The notes: generated by a model from the letters alone, not told the origin. A DNA stretch of 8,985 nt from an uncultured Clostridia bacterium (GCA_946055715.1 CAMGGT010000012.1:1-8985); one strand, 5' to 3'. Positions 1-7,866 are shown, counted from the stretch's first letter. Made by a program: numbers and translations.

Positions 1-65
1 AAGTTTACATATGGACGACACCCCCCTGAAAGGCAGGCGTTTGTCCGTATGAACGGAGGTACATT
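1..65 (+). other. 3' end of an upstream gene, or leader of the ABC operon (ambiguous)
   Basis: Two frames stay open from the window edge. One ends with TGA at 50-52 (last residues DDTPLKGRRLSV) and mostly uses the codons preferred by the neighbours (GAC, ACC, CTG, GGC). The other ends with TGA at 67-69 (last residues RMNGGTF) and would overlap the TTG start at 66-68 as TTGA, like the ATGA junction between the next two genes, but it uses less favoured codons. Either could be the tail of an upstream operon member. I see no clear promoter or riboswitch in these bases. Confidence 0.35.
55..59 (+). promoter_or_regulatory. Strong Shine-Dalgarno site supporting a TTG start
   Basis: GGAGG sits six bases before TTG at 66-68. 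No in-frame ATG lies near it, and the first in-frame ATG is far inside the protein, beyond the first membrane segments. The site therefore decides the start of the fused membrane/ATPase gene. Confidence 0.7.
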
Positions 66-2366
66 TTGAATCTTTCGTTGCTTTATGTCATCGCCGCGGC
101 CTGTGCCGTGTTGCCGGCCGGACTGTTTGTGTGGCTTTCGCGCAGCCGCCCTTCGGTCGCTGTTACCGTGCAGAAAGTTGTGGCTATCCTTGCCGGCCTT
201 GCCTATTCGTGGGCGTGGTTCAGAGGGCGGACGGCAATTGAGGAAACCATCGGCTTCAACCGCTTTTCTCCCTTCGGACAGGATATTCCGACGACCTTCA
301 TCACATTGATCGTCATCTGGGTGGGGATCGTGATCGCCCTTTTGGCCGCCATGTATCCTTTCTCGCAACTCAGGGGAGTGCGCCATATCCTGCGGTTTAT
401 CGGCACGCCCTTCGCCCTGTTTCAGGCGGTGTGGGTCACCCGCGTCGGCATTGCCATCGTTGGCAGCGACACGACCTCTGCCACGGCCGTCGGGCGGCTT
501 GTCACCTGCGCCGTCTATGTCGGCATGCTGGTCGCGCTTGTGGCGCAGGCCTGGCTGGACAAGGAGACCGACCGCATCACGGGGCGAGACATACGGCGGA
601 TGTTCGGCTGGTTCTTCGGCGGGATGCTGATCGCCATCCCCCCCTACATGCTTCGCGCGACCGAAACGCTGTACAAATGGATCAAGCCGTTGCAGTCCAT
701 GACCTCCGGTGCCGTGATGGACCTCAAACCCGCCCACCGCATCGTGCTGTACTTTGGCATTTTGCTTGCGGTGCTGATCTGGCTGGCGCTTCGCAAAGAA
801 GAACAGCCCACAAAGCATTTTGCCCTGGTCTTCATCAGTCTTGCCTCTCTCATTACCTTCTCTGTCGATTTTACGCTGGAGTCCTATATTACATCCAGCT
901 TCTGGCCGTTGCATATTCCGCTTCACCTCTGCAATACGGCCATGTACCTGATTCCGCTGTGTCTGATCTTCCGCATGAAGCGGCTATACTACTTCACCTT
1001 CTTCATCAATGTCATCGGCGCGTTTTTTGCCATGGCCATGCCCAACTACTCTGAAAACCAGCACTTGTTTGCGGTGAGCATGCTTGTCTTCTGGGTCAAC
1101 CATTTTGCCGCCTGCTTCATGCCGGTGCTGATGATGGCGCTGGGCGAGTTCGAGCGACCGAAACTCAAGCAGTTCTGGTATTCCACCGTTGCTTTTACGG
1201 GCTATTATCTGTTGGTTCTGATCGCCAACGCGTGGTTTTCCAATTACGGAGACGCCGACTATTTCTTCATCAACTCCGACTTCATTGCCGAAAAGATCGG
1301 CACCTGGGCAGAACGCCTGCGGGACATCACTGCCTCCATTCAGGTCGGCGGTCTGACCCTCACCTTCTATCCCGTATACCAGTTGCTTTTCTTCATCTTT
1401 TATGTGGCGTTTACATTCGGTATGTGGTTTCTTTATGAGCAATGCTTCACCATCTCCGATCTGTATACCGACATGGCAAAACGCAGTGAAAAAATCAAAT
1501 TGGACCATCTGGCACTTACGACACAGCTGGACGGCCGCTCTGAGGAGGAACCCTTATATATGGAACATACAGACGAACTGATCCTGCATGATGTCACCAA
1601 GCGGTATGGCAAAAGCTCCGTCTATGCCGTCAAAGATGCCAACCTCCGGGTAAAAGGCGGACAGATCTTCGGCTTCCTCGGCCCCAACGGTGCGGGCAAA
1701 AGCACCATCATCAAATCCATTGTGGGAATTCAGCCCATCACATCGGGCGAGATCAGCATTTGCGGATATGATGCCATGCGCCAGCCCGTAGAGGCCAAAC
1801 GCCAACTCGGCTTTGTGCCCGACCACTATGAGCTTTACGAGAACCTCACCGGCCGCGAATACATCAATTACATAGCCGACCTGTACCGCGTCAGCCGTGC
1901 AGACCGCGATGCGCGCATTGCGGAATATGTGGCGCTGTTCCAGCTGGAGGGGGCTTTTGATAACCCCATGAAGACCTATTCGCACGGCATGAAGCAGAAG
2001 ATCGCCATCATGGCCGCGCTGGTGCATGACCCCAAGGTGTGGATCCTGGACGAACCGCTGACCGGTCTTGACCCCGACTCCATCTTCCAGGTCAAGGAAT
2101 GCATGAAGCGCCACGCCGCCCGCGGGAACATCGTCTTCTTCTCCTCTCACATCATTGATGTGGTGGAGCGGCTGTGCGACCACATCGCCATCATCCGCAA
2201 AGGGCATATTCTCTGCCGCCGCACCATGGCCGAGATCGAAGCCACCGGCATGCCGCTGGAAGAGTTTTATATGAAGACCATCCGGGGCGAGCTGCCCGCC
2301 GATGACGGAGATGTGCCCATGGATGCCACTCCCGTCGGTCGCGCACACGAGGTGACGGCACAATGA
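66..2366 (+). CDS. YwaF/TMEM164-like membrane protein fused to an ABC transporter ATPase
   Basis: This 766-residue chain should energise transport together with the permease encoded by the next gene. Residues 1-200 hold about six hydrophobic segments that I cannot assign. Residues 223-457 hold about seven more and look like the YwaF/TIGR02206/TMEM164 family: WPLHIPLHLC at 280-289 (Cys289, His287), then a glycine/proline loop and His333 and His346. A linker (458-505) leads into a full ABC ATPase: Walker A GPNGAGKST 539-547, signature SHGMKQK 639-645, Walker B ILDEP 660-664, D-loop GLDP 667-670 and switch His695. The Q-loop region reads VPDHYELYE, with Asp where many ABC proteins have Gln. The start is TTG with a good SD. 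The stop overlaps the permease start by four bases (ATGA). TMEM164 is reported as a cysteine-dependent lipid acyltransferase; whether this domain is catalytic is unknown. The ATPase call is very sure, the YwaF call fairly sure. Confidence 0.9.
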   Translation: MNLSLLYVIAAACAVLPAGLFVWLSRSRPSVAVTVQKVVAILAGLAYSWAWFRGRTAIEETIGFNRFSPFGQDIPTTFITLIVIWVGIVIALLAAMYPFSQLRGVRHILRFIGTPFALFQAVWVTRVGIAIVGSDTTSATAVGRLVTCAVYVGMLVALVAQAWLDKETDRITGRDIRRMFGWFFGGMLIAIPPYMLRATETLYKWIKPLQSMTSGAVMDLKPAHRIVLYFGILLAVLIWLALRKEEQPTKHFALVFISLASLITFSVDFTLESYITSSFWPLHIPLHLCNTAMYLIPLCLIFRMKRLYYFTFFINVIGAFFAMAMPNYSENQHLFAVSMLVFWVNHFAACFMPVLMMALGEFERPKLKQFWYSTVAFTGYYLLVLIANAWFSNYGDADYFFINSDFIAEKIGTWAERLRDITASIQVGGLTLTFYPVYQLLFFIFYVAFTFGMWFLYEQCFTISDLYTDMAKRSEKIKLDHLALTTQLDGRSEEEPLYMEHTDELILHDVTKRYGKSSVYAVKDANLRVKGGQIFGFLGPNGAGKSTIIKSIVGIQPITSGEISICGYDAMRQPVEAKRQLGFVPDHYELYENLTGREYINYIADLYRVSRADRDARIAEYVALFQLEGAFDNPMKTYSHGMKQKIAIMAALVHDPKVWILDEPLTGLDPDSIFQVKECMKRHAARGNIVFFSSHIIDVVERLCDHIAIIRKGHILCRRTMAEIEATGMPLEEFYMKTIRGELPADDGDVPMDATPVGRAHEVTAQ
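1542..1562 (+). promoter_or_regulatory. Possible internal ribosome entry for a free ABC ATPase
   Basis: GAGGAGG at 1542-1548 lies 11 bases before an in-frame ATG at 1560-1562 (Met499). The residues from Met499 onward (MEHTDELILHDVTKRYG) look like the natural N-terminus of a stand-alone ABC ATPase. Initiation here would yield a soluble protein of 268 residues. Spacing is longer than ideal, and GAGGAG also simply encodes the Glu run before Met499, so the site may be a relic of two once separate genes or chance. Confidence 0.35.
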
Positions 2367-4111
2367 CGGCAGTATTCCGCAAGATCGGCCGCGGCATTGC
2401 GACCGCCGCCCGCGCCACGGGTCATTATGTGGCCGAGACCTGGCGTGACCTGGCACCCCTTGTGGCCATGCAGCTCAAAGAGAAGGCCGATTTTTCCTTC
2501 CTTCAGACCAAGAAAAAGACCATAACCAAAGTGGTATTCACCATTCTCGGCTTTTTGGCTGTCACCGCTCTTTGCTATGCTTTCTTCTTCATGGCGGGCA
2601 CACTCAGACTCTTTTCTCTGACGGGAACCATCCCCGTTACGGTGCTGTCCATCGTCTTTGCCTTTATGTTTATTCTGTCCACCGTCTCCTGCACGGCGGG
2701 ACTTGTGAGTATGCTTTACTTTGGGCAAGACAACCACATGTTGCTCACCCTGCCGGTCACCGCGCCCAAACTGTATGTTTCCAAACTGCTCGTCTTTTAT
2801 CTGTATGAGCTTAAACGTAACGCTTCCTTTATGATCCCGCTGTTTCTGGCCTACGGCCTTGTCTCAAAGTTGCCGTTCGTCTTTTATCCCTGGATGCTGC
2901 TGATGTTCCTGTTTGTCTCTCTGCTGCCGGTGCTGGCGGGCGCGTTGCTCTCCATTCCGGCCATGTGGGTCTACCAGCAGATGCGGCAGTACAGATGGTT
3001 GCAGTTCCTCATTTATGCGGCGGTCATTGCCGCTGTGGTGTGGGGCTTGCGCTCGCTGATCTATCTGATTCCCGAAGACCTCAACCTGATTGCCCAATGG
3101 AAGGAAGTTGCCGCCTCTTTCCAGGATATGTTGCAGTGGTTTGAAACAAACTTCCGTCCGCTTTACCTTCTGACATTGCTTGTCGTTGGCCGCAGGATCG
3201 GCGGTTTTGACTTTGCGTTGATCTTCAAAGCCGACTCCACCATGCCCGGCACATGGCAGATCTTCGGTGTGATGGCCGCCCTGCTTGCCGGCCTTTTCCT
3301 GCTGGGGTATCTGCTGGCAAAGCCGCTCTTCTTCCGTATGGCCAGCCAACCCTTTGAATACCGCAAGCGCACCATCAGCCGCAAACTGCCCAACCATGTG
3401 TTGCCCGGCTGGCTTTCTGCCGCCAAAAAAGAAGCCATCCTCTCTCTGCGCACCCCTGCCGACATCTTCACCAATGTGGTGGAGCTCTGCGGCCTGCCGC
3501 TTCTGATCCTGTTGCTCAACCGCCTCTATACGGCGATGGACACCCGCTTGACGGGCAATCAGATGGCCTGCCTTTTCAATGTATTGCTGATGATGCTGTT
3601 CATGCTTGCGGCCAATGTCATGACCGCCTCGGTATACAGCCGAGAAGGACGCGCCGCCTACTTCAACAAGGTGCCGCCCACCCGCTATTATGGCATTTTG
3701 CTCTCCAAGCTCTACATCCGCATGCTTGTCAACGCCCTGACGGCGGTCGCTGCCTCGGCCGTGTTTGTGCAGAACTTTGCGTTTATGACGCCCGCGGCGG
3801 CGGTGCTTCTGGGGTTGGGACTGTTCTTCTTCTCAACGGCACACCTCTTCTGGTCTGCCGAGATGGACATCATGAATCCGCAAACAGAGCAATACGGCGC
3901 CATGGGTCAGCATTCCCACAACCCCAACGAAACGCTGTCATCCGTTTTGGCGGTGCTGATCCCCATCATCGTCTCTGCCTTGTTTTTCTTCCTGCTCAGA
4001 GAAAACTTCAATACCGCATGGCTCAAGTTCTGCCTTGCGGGGGCGGTCTTCTGCGCGTTGAAGGTCGTTACCTATTTGCGCAAGATCAAACTCTACTACA
4101 AAGAAAAATAA
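2363..4111 (+). CDS. ABC exporter permease, polytopic membrane protein
   Basis: This 582-residue protein has about a dozen hydrophobic segments, among them roughly 54-80, 86-119, 154-198, 212-236, 298-322, 372-388, 400-422, 455-470, 477-497, 526-546 and 552-571. It has no ATPase motifs, so it is the membrane partner of the preceding ATPase. Two related cytoplasmic-loop motifs, TLPVTAPKLYVSKL at 129-142 and KVPPTRYYGILLSKL at 436-450, each follow a charged stretch and sit at comparable places in the two halves. This suggests an internally duplicated permease resembling the clostridial putative ABC exporter families. Its ATG lies inside the ATPase stop (ATGA), with GAGGTGA seven bases upstream, so tight translational coupling is expected. 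The substrate cannot be read from the sequence. Confidence 0.85.
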   Translation: MTAVFRKIGRGIATAARATGHYVAETWRDLAPLVAMQLKEKADFSFLQTKKKTITKVVFTILGFLAVTALCYAFFFMAGTLRLFSLTGTIPVTVLSIVFAFMFILSTVSCTAGLVSMLYFGQDNHMLLTLPVTAPKLYVSKLLVFYLYELKRNASFMIPLFLAYGLVSKLPFVFYPWMLLMFLFVSLLPVLAGALLSIPAMWVYQQMRQYRWLQFLIYAAVIAAVVWGLRSLIYLIPEDLNLIAQWKEVAASFQDMLQWFETNFRPLYLLTLLVVGRRIGGFDFALIFKADSTMPGTWQIFGVMAALLAGLFLLGYLLAKPLFFRMASQPFEYRKRTISRKLPNHVLPGWLSAAKKEAILSLRTPADIFTNVVELCGLPLLILLLNRLYTAMDTRLTGNQMACLFNVLLMMLFMLAANVMTASVYSREGRAAYFNKVPPTRYYGILLSKLYIRMLVNALTAVAASAVFVQNFAFMTPAAAVLLGLGLFFFSTAHLFWSAEMDIMNPQTEQYGAMGQHSHNPNETLSSVLAVLIPIIVSALFFFLLRENFNTAWLKFCLAGAVFCALKVVTYLRKIKLYYKEK

Positions 4112-4159
4112 GCCCGCAAAAAGCAAAATTTCACCTTTTTTCGAAAAGAAAGGGAAGAC

Positions 4160-4618
4160 ATGAAAAAGTCATTTCTTGTGCTGATCTGTGTGGTCTTTGT
4201 GGCGGCAGTCGTCGCCGTCGGCCTCTACGGCCTGAAATACGACAGCTTCTATGAGGTGATCTATCCCACCTCCATCAAATGCGACAAATACCGCATAGGC
4301 GATGGGGAACTGGTCAGCTTCAAGGTGCCAACGACCTCCTCATCGGTGTATGATTATTATACCACCGTCAGAGCCGAGGGGGCCACCATGCAGGTGATCT
4401 CGCTCGTGCCCACCGTTTATCCCACCAACGCGACCGAAACATCCTGCACCCTGACGCTCGCCAGCGAGTGCGCGGGCGTGACCGTGGACAGCGAAACAAA
4501 GACCATCACCATCGACTATGCAGAGTGCCCCACACAGGATTTCAATTTCCAGGTCACCGTCATCTCCAATCATGACACCTCCCTGCAGCAGACCATCCTG
4601 TTTCGCGTAAAAAAGTAA
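4160..4618 (+). CDS. Membrane-anchored small protein with Ig-like extracellular domain
   Basis: This is an unrecognised 152-residue protein. MKK followed by a hydrophobic run (5-24) is a signal anchor or a signal peptide without an obvious cleavage site or lipobox. The remainder (26-152) is outside the membrane and rich in alternating hydrophobic/Thr/Val strands. From about residue 80 the pattern (SLVPTVYPTNATETSCTLTL, then VTVDSETKTITIDY) resembles bacterial Ig-like folds. Four cysteines outside the anchor (41, 96, 104, 123) could form disulphides. The start has AGGGAAG just upstream. It follows the permease by 48 bp with no convincing terminator between, so co-transcription with the transporter is likely. 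It could be an accessory or substrate-contact subunit of the transporter, but that rests on position only. Confidence 0.8.
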   Translation: MKKSFLVLICVVFVAAVVAVGLYGLKYDSFYEVIYPTSIKCDKYRIGDGELVSFKVPTTSSSVYDYYTTVRAEGATMQVISLVPTVYPTNATETSCTLTLASECAGVTVDSETKTITIDYAECPTQDFNFQVTVISNHDTSLQQTILFRVKK

Positions 4619-4641
4619 CGAAGAGGAACGAAGGTTTTTTT
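4597..4641 (+). terminator. Weak terminator-like element after the 152-residue protein
   Basis: An imperfect stem pairs CCT.TTCG (4597-4605) with CGAAGAGG (4619-4626) around an A-rich loop that spans the stop codon. Seven T residues follow at 4635-4641. The stem is weak and eight bases separate it from the T-run, so it may end transcription only partly or not at all. Confidence 0.25.
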
Positions 4642-4651
4642 GACCCACCGC

Positions 4652-4668
4652 GGTCTTTACCGTGATAC
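4652..4668 (+). promoter_or_regulatory. Leader motif shared by both lipoprotein genes (copy A)
   Basis: GGTCTTTACCGTGATAC matches 14 of 17 positions with GGCCTTTATCATGATAC at 8003-8019. It begins 57 bases before the start of lipoprotein A; the other begins 58 bases before lipoprotein B. The stretch after it is also partly alike (GCCA, then AGGAGAT). It may be a promoter element or operator kept through the gene duplication. I could not fit a convincing -35/-10 pair with normal spacing. Confidence 0.45.
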
Positions 4669-4698
4669 ACTTGTGCCAACCATGAATGATATAGAAAA

Positions 4699-4702
4699 GG
4701 AG
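4699..4702 (+). promoter_or_regulatory. Shine-Dalgarno that fixes the start of lipoprotein A
   Basis: AAAAGGAGAT places GGAG six bases before ATG 4709. That start gives a protein beginning MKKLRF with a proper lipoprotein signal peptide. An earlier in-frame TTG at 4640 and an ATG at 4682 would add a polar extension before the signal peptide, and I reject both. Confidence 0.8.
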
Positions 4703-4708
4703 ATTCAA

Positions 4709-7700
4709 ATGAAAAAACTCAGATTCCTGCTTCCCCTTCTTCTCATCCTCTGCTTTTGCGCCCTGTTTGTCGCCTGTGACATGGGCGGAAGAGCCGTTGA
4801 GAAGATCACCACCGACATCTCGGGCGTAAAGGTGACCTACACCGTGGGCGAGACGGTGGACTTCACCGGTCTGAAGGTGGTTTTGCACTACAACGACAAC
4901 ACCACCGAGACCATCGAACTGTCGGATGCGGTCAAAATCGACCCCGTCTCTACCGATGAGGCCGGCATCGTGAATGTGACCGTCCATTGGGGGGATTTCA
5001 CCGCGACCTTCCCCATCACGGTCAACGAAGCCCCCACCGTCAACTCCATCACGCTTGACACCGCCAATGTCAACAGAAGCTATATCGTGGGTGACACGGT
5101 CGATCTCTCCGGCCTTGTCATCACCGCCTACATGAGCGACAATACGACCGTTGCGGTTCCGTTTGATGAAGTGACCATCTCCGACATCGACAGCATCACC
5201 GCCACAGCCGGCAAAAAGACCGTCACCGTTACCTATATGGGCATCAGCAATACCTTTACGGTAGAGGTCAAAGAGCCCAAGACCCAGACCGGCATCCGCG
5301 TGGATGCCACGGGCGCAAAGACCGATTACAGCCCCGATGAGACCGTCGACTTCAGCGGCCTGCGTGTGTTTGCCACCTACAACTGGGGCGATGAGACCGA
5401 GATCGACCTTGCCGACTGCACTGTCACCGGTGCAGAGACCGCCACCTCCGGTACCAAGACGGTCACCGTGGCCTACGGCGACTTTGAAGCGACCTTCACC
5501 ATCAATGTGGCCAAGGGCGACATCCTCGGTATCTCCGTCAGCACAGAGGGCGTGAAACTCGTCTGGGAGAAGGGAGAGACGGTTGACCTGTCGGGCATTT
5601 CCGTCACCCTCAGGCAGAAAGGGGTGGCCGACCGTGTGCTTGCGGCCGACGAATACGCCGTCAGCGACTATGCATCCCAGACCGAAGTCGGCACATACAC
5701 CGTCACCGTCACGCTGCTGGCAGACACAGACTTCACCACAACCTTCAGCTTTGTGATCCGCACCGTCAGCGGCATTGATGTCGATGCATCCGGTATGCAG
5801 ACCTCGGGCATTTATGTCGGCGACAAACCCGATTACAGCGCACTTGTCATCACCGTCACCCGCACAGACGGCAGCACCTATACCGTGCCTGCCGCAGACT
5901 GCACCATCTCCGGCGACAATGTCTCTGTTCCCGGCACCGTCACCATCACGGTGACCTACCTCGGCTTCACCGACACCTTTACCGTCACCTTTGTGGCTGC
6001 CCCCGTTGCCATCGATGTCTTTGAGGCACCCGCCTTTGTCACCGCTTTCCGCGGTATTACCGGCGTGACCTCGGGCGAAGGCAGCTACAAAAAGGCCATC
6101 GACTACCGCGTGGGCGCCGCCAACGGCTTTGTCTTCAAGCCGGTGGCATCCGTCTTTGACGAAAACGACGACCTGGTCGCCGTTGACCGCTTTGAGACTG
6201 CCTTCCGCCTCTTTGAAAACGGCGAAGAGATCACCGGCGAGGCGTTGACCGCTTTTGTTGCTTACGCGCCTGCCACCTACACCTACCGGTTCACGGCCGC
6301 CGCCATCGGGCACACCTTCACGCTGGAGGTGTCTGCAAAGAACTACACCACGACCTCCGAGATCACCCCCGTCACCTTTACCTTCACCGTGGTGGATGCC
6401 TGGAACGCTTATTCCTCCGCCGATCTTTCCCGCATTGCCAACCCCACCGGCTACGAGACCTGCGGCCCCGACGGCAAAAAGATCAATGAAAAGAATGCAT
6501 GGGATGCCTGGAAGCTTACGCACGGTGTCACCAAGGTCGTGGACGGCGTTGTCGTGGCGGATGATACCAAGATCAACGGTATCGTTCTGCACAATTCCTT
6601 TGCGCTGACCGCTGCAGACTTCCCGACCGATTATTTTGTGACCCCCGCAGAAGATACAAGCGGCCTTGCCGTCGGTTATCTCAAAGACCGCGTGTATGCC
6701 TACTGCCACTATACCGCCGCGGGCGACACTTTCGCCATGTACGGCAACGGTTTCTCCATCAATATTGCCAATGTGCCCACCGTTTATGACAATGCCACCC
6801 ACGAATGGGGGTATGGCGACGACTATTCCAACGCCTGCATCTTCTTCTTTATCGGGCAGAACACCGACAAGAACTATGCCGGCAACGCGGGCCTTATCAT
6901 GCAGGATCTGAGCATCGTCGGCAACGCCATGCGTACCAACGACCTTGACAAACTGATCCCTGACCTCGGCGGTATGATCTGCGTCAAATACGGGCAGATC
7001 AATGCCCATGTCAGCAACATGATCGTGACGCGCAGCTTCATCGGCCTCCTGCCTGAAAGCCATTCTCAGGTCACAGTGGACAGCACCCGCATTTACGACT
7101 CTCTGCAGGATGCCATGTTCATCTGGGGCGGCTCGAAGGTCACCGTCAGCCGGTCGGAGATGAAACGCGCCGGCGGCCCGCTGATCATGGCTCAGCACAA
7201 TGACCCCGACGATGCCGATGCCGCCACCCGTATTCCGGAGCTGTATATCGATGTCACAACGGTGTTCGACAATCCCGTCAACGGATCGGAAGCATGGTTC
7301 CAGAACAACGGTACCACCGCATATGTGCAGCAGATCGCCTCGCTCGACACCGCGCTGAAGCAGGCGGCGGATGGTTATAACGCCGCTTTGAATGCAAACG
7401 GCCTGGGTGCCTATGCCTTCACACGCAAGCAGCTCAGCAATGCCGAGGGGTACATCGACCTGACCGTGCTGATGATGAGCAACGGCGTGGGTGTTACCGG
7501 CAACAGCAGCGCGCAGGGGCTGACCAAGTATGGCGACGATGTGGTCTGCGACACCACCACAGACGGCCTGATCGCGGCCTTCCGCACCCGTCTTGCCGCT
7601 GTGATCGGCGAAACTGCCGCTTCGCAGGTGATCATTCTGCAGAACAGCAAAGGCCAGATCATGTGGACGAATGGCAAAGACCTCTATATCGACTATAACG

Positions 7701-7837
7701 GCAATCCTGCCACGCTCATCGATGATTACATCGGCGCCCAGTTCACTTCCGGGACGCTCGACCGTTCTGTCTTCACCGAAGGCGAATTTATGACGGTCTA
7801 TGCATTCGGCATGGGCATCGTCCTGGCCTACGAATAA
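4709..7837 (+). CDS. Lipoprotein A: five Ig-like (Big_3) repeats plus beta-helix-like region
   Basis: This 1042-residue surface lipoprotein is unnamed. Residues 1-22 form the signal peptide, ending FVA before Cys23, the likely lipidated residue. Five Big_3-like repeats of about 80 residues follow at 30-109, 110-190, 191-270, 271-351 and 352-432, each with the YxxGExVDxSGL...VTVTY pattern; the fourth is the most divergent. Residues 433-560 are a beta-rich domain shared with lipoprotein B, followed by VVDAWNAYSSADLSR and AWDAW (597-601) just before HGVTKVVDG. Residues about 720-830 show short repeating strands (LIMQDLSIVGN, VSNMIVTRSFIGL, KVTVSRSEMKRAGG) like a right-handed beta-helix, a fold common in carbohydrate-binding or lyase proteins; no catalytic set is evident. 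Residues 860-1042 look alpha/beta. Ig repeats would hold the distal part away from the membrane. Adhesion or glycan binding is plausible but unproven. Confidence 0.88.
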   Translation: MKKLRFLLPLLLILCFCALFVACDMGGRAVEKITTDISGVKVTYTVGETVDFTGLKVVLHYNDNTTETIELSDAVKIDPVSTDEAGIVNVTVHWGDFTATFPITVNEAPTVNSITLDTANVNRSYIVGDTVDLSGLVITAYMSDNTTVAVPFDEVTISDIDSITATAGKKTVTVTYMGISNTFTVEVKEPKTQTGIRVDATGAKTDYSPDETVDFSGLRVFATYNWGDETEIDLADCTVTGAETATSGTKTVTVAYGDFEATFTINVAKGDILGISVSTEGVKLVWEKGETVDLSGISVTLRQKGVADRVLAADEYAVSDYASQTEVGTYTVTVTLLADTDFTTTFSFVIRTVSGIDVDASGMQTSGIYVGDKPDYSALVITVTRTDGSTYTVPAADCTISGDNVSVPGTVTITVTYLGFTDTFTVTFVAAPVAIDVFEAPAFVTAFRGITGVTSGEGSYKKAIDYRVGAANGFVFKPVASVFDENDDLVAVDRFETAFRLFENGEEITGEALTAFVAYAPATYTYRFTAAAIGHTFTLEVSAKNYTTTSEITPVTFTFTVVDAWNAYSSADLSRIANPTGYETCGPDGKKINEKNAWDAWKLTHGVTKVVDGVVVADDTKINGIVLHNSFALTAADFPTDYFVTPAEDTSGLAVGYLKDRVYAYCHYTAAGDTFAMYGNGFSINIANVPTVYDNATHEWGYGDDYSNACIFFFIGQNTDKNYAGNAGLIMQDLSIVGNAMRTNDLDKLIPDLGGMICVKYGQINAHVSNMIVTRSFIGLLPESHSQVTVDSTRIYDSLQDAMFIWGGSKVTVSRSEMKRAGGPLIMAQHNDPDDADAATRIPELYIDVTTVFDNPVNGSEAWFQNNGTTAYVQQIASLDTALKQAADGYNAALNANGLGAYAFTRKQLSNAEGYIDLTVLMMSNGVGVTGNSSAQGLTKYGDDVVCDTTTDGLIAAFRTRLAAVIGETAASQVIILQNSKGQIMWTNGKDLYIDYNGNPATLIDDYIGAQFTSGTLDRSVFTEGEFMTVYAFGMGIVLAYE
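4796..6004 (+). repeat. Five tandem Big_3-like Ig domain repeats in lipoprotein A
   Basis: Repeat boundaries by codon are about 4796-5035, 5036-5278, 5279-5518, 5519-5761 and 5762-6004, each 80-81 codons. The common core is a Tyr-x-x-Gly-Glu/Asp-x-x-Asp-x-Ser/Thr-Gly-Leu strand, a Thr/Asp turn, and a final VTVxY...F.V.V strand pair. The repeats are clearly diverged from one another in protein sequence, so this is an old domain array rather than a recent slippage product. Confidence 0.85.
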
Positions 7838-7850
7838 GTCGCGTTTTTCT

Positions 7851-7866
7851 TGCACAGGCATGTGCA
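7851..7866. repeat. Short perfect hairpin after lipoprotein A
   Basis: TGCACA and TGTGCA pair across a GGCA loop. It lies directly against the much larger hairpin that starts at 7867, and TTTTT precedes rather than follows it, so it is not a standard terminator for the rightward strand. Confidence 0.55.

Noticed and set aside
1554..2456. A 300-codon minus-strand open frame over the ABC ATPase
   Set aside because: It lies opposite a clear ATPase with all motifs, its protein has no recognisable features, and it runs across the ATPase/permease junction.
4112..4159. AT-rich inverted repeat around TTTTCGAAAA between the permease and the 152-residue gene
   Set aside because: Pairing beyond the 10-base palindrome needs bulges and a G-T pair. 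It overlaps the ribosome site and has no T-tract after it, so neither a terminator nor a riboswitch is supported.
4640..4708. Longer N-terminus for lipoprotein A from TTG 4640 or ATG 4682
   Set aside because: It would put a polar stretch before the signal peptide. ATG 4709 has a proper SD and matches the start of lipoprotein B residue for residue.
4796..6004. CRISPR or satellite-type DNA repeat
   Set aside because: The periodicity of about 242 bases is a protein domain repeat with diverged DNA and no identical units or spacers.
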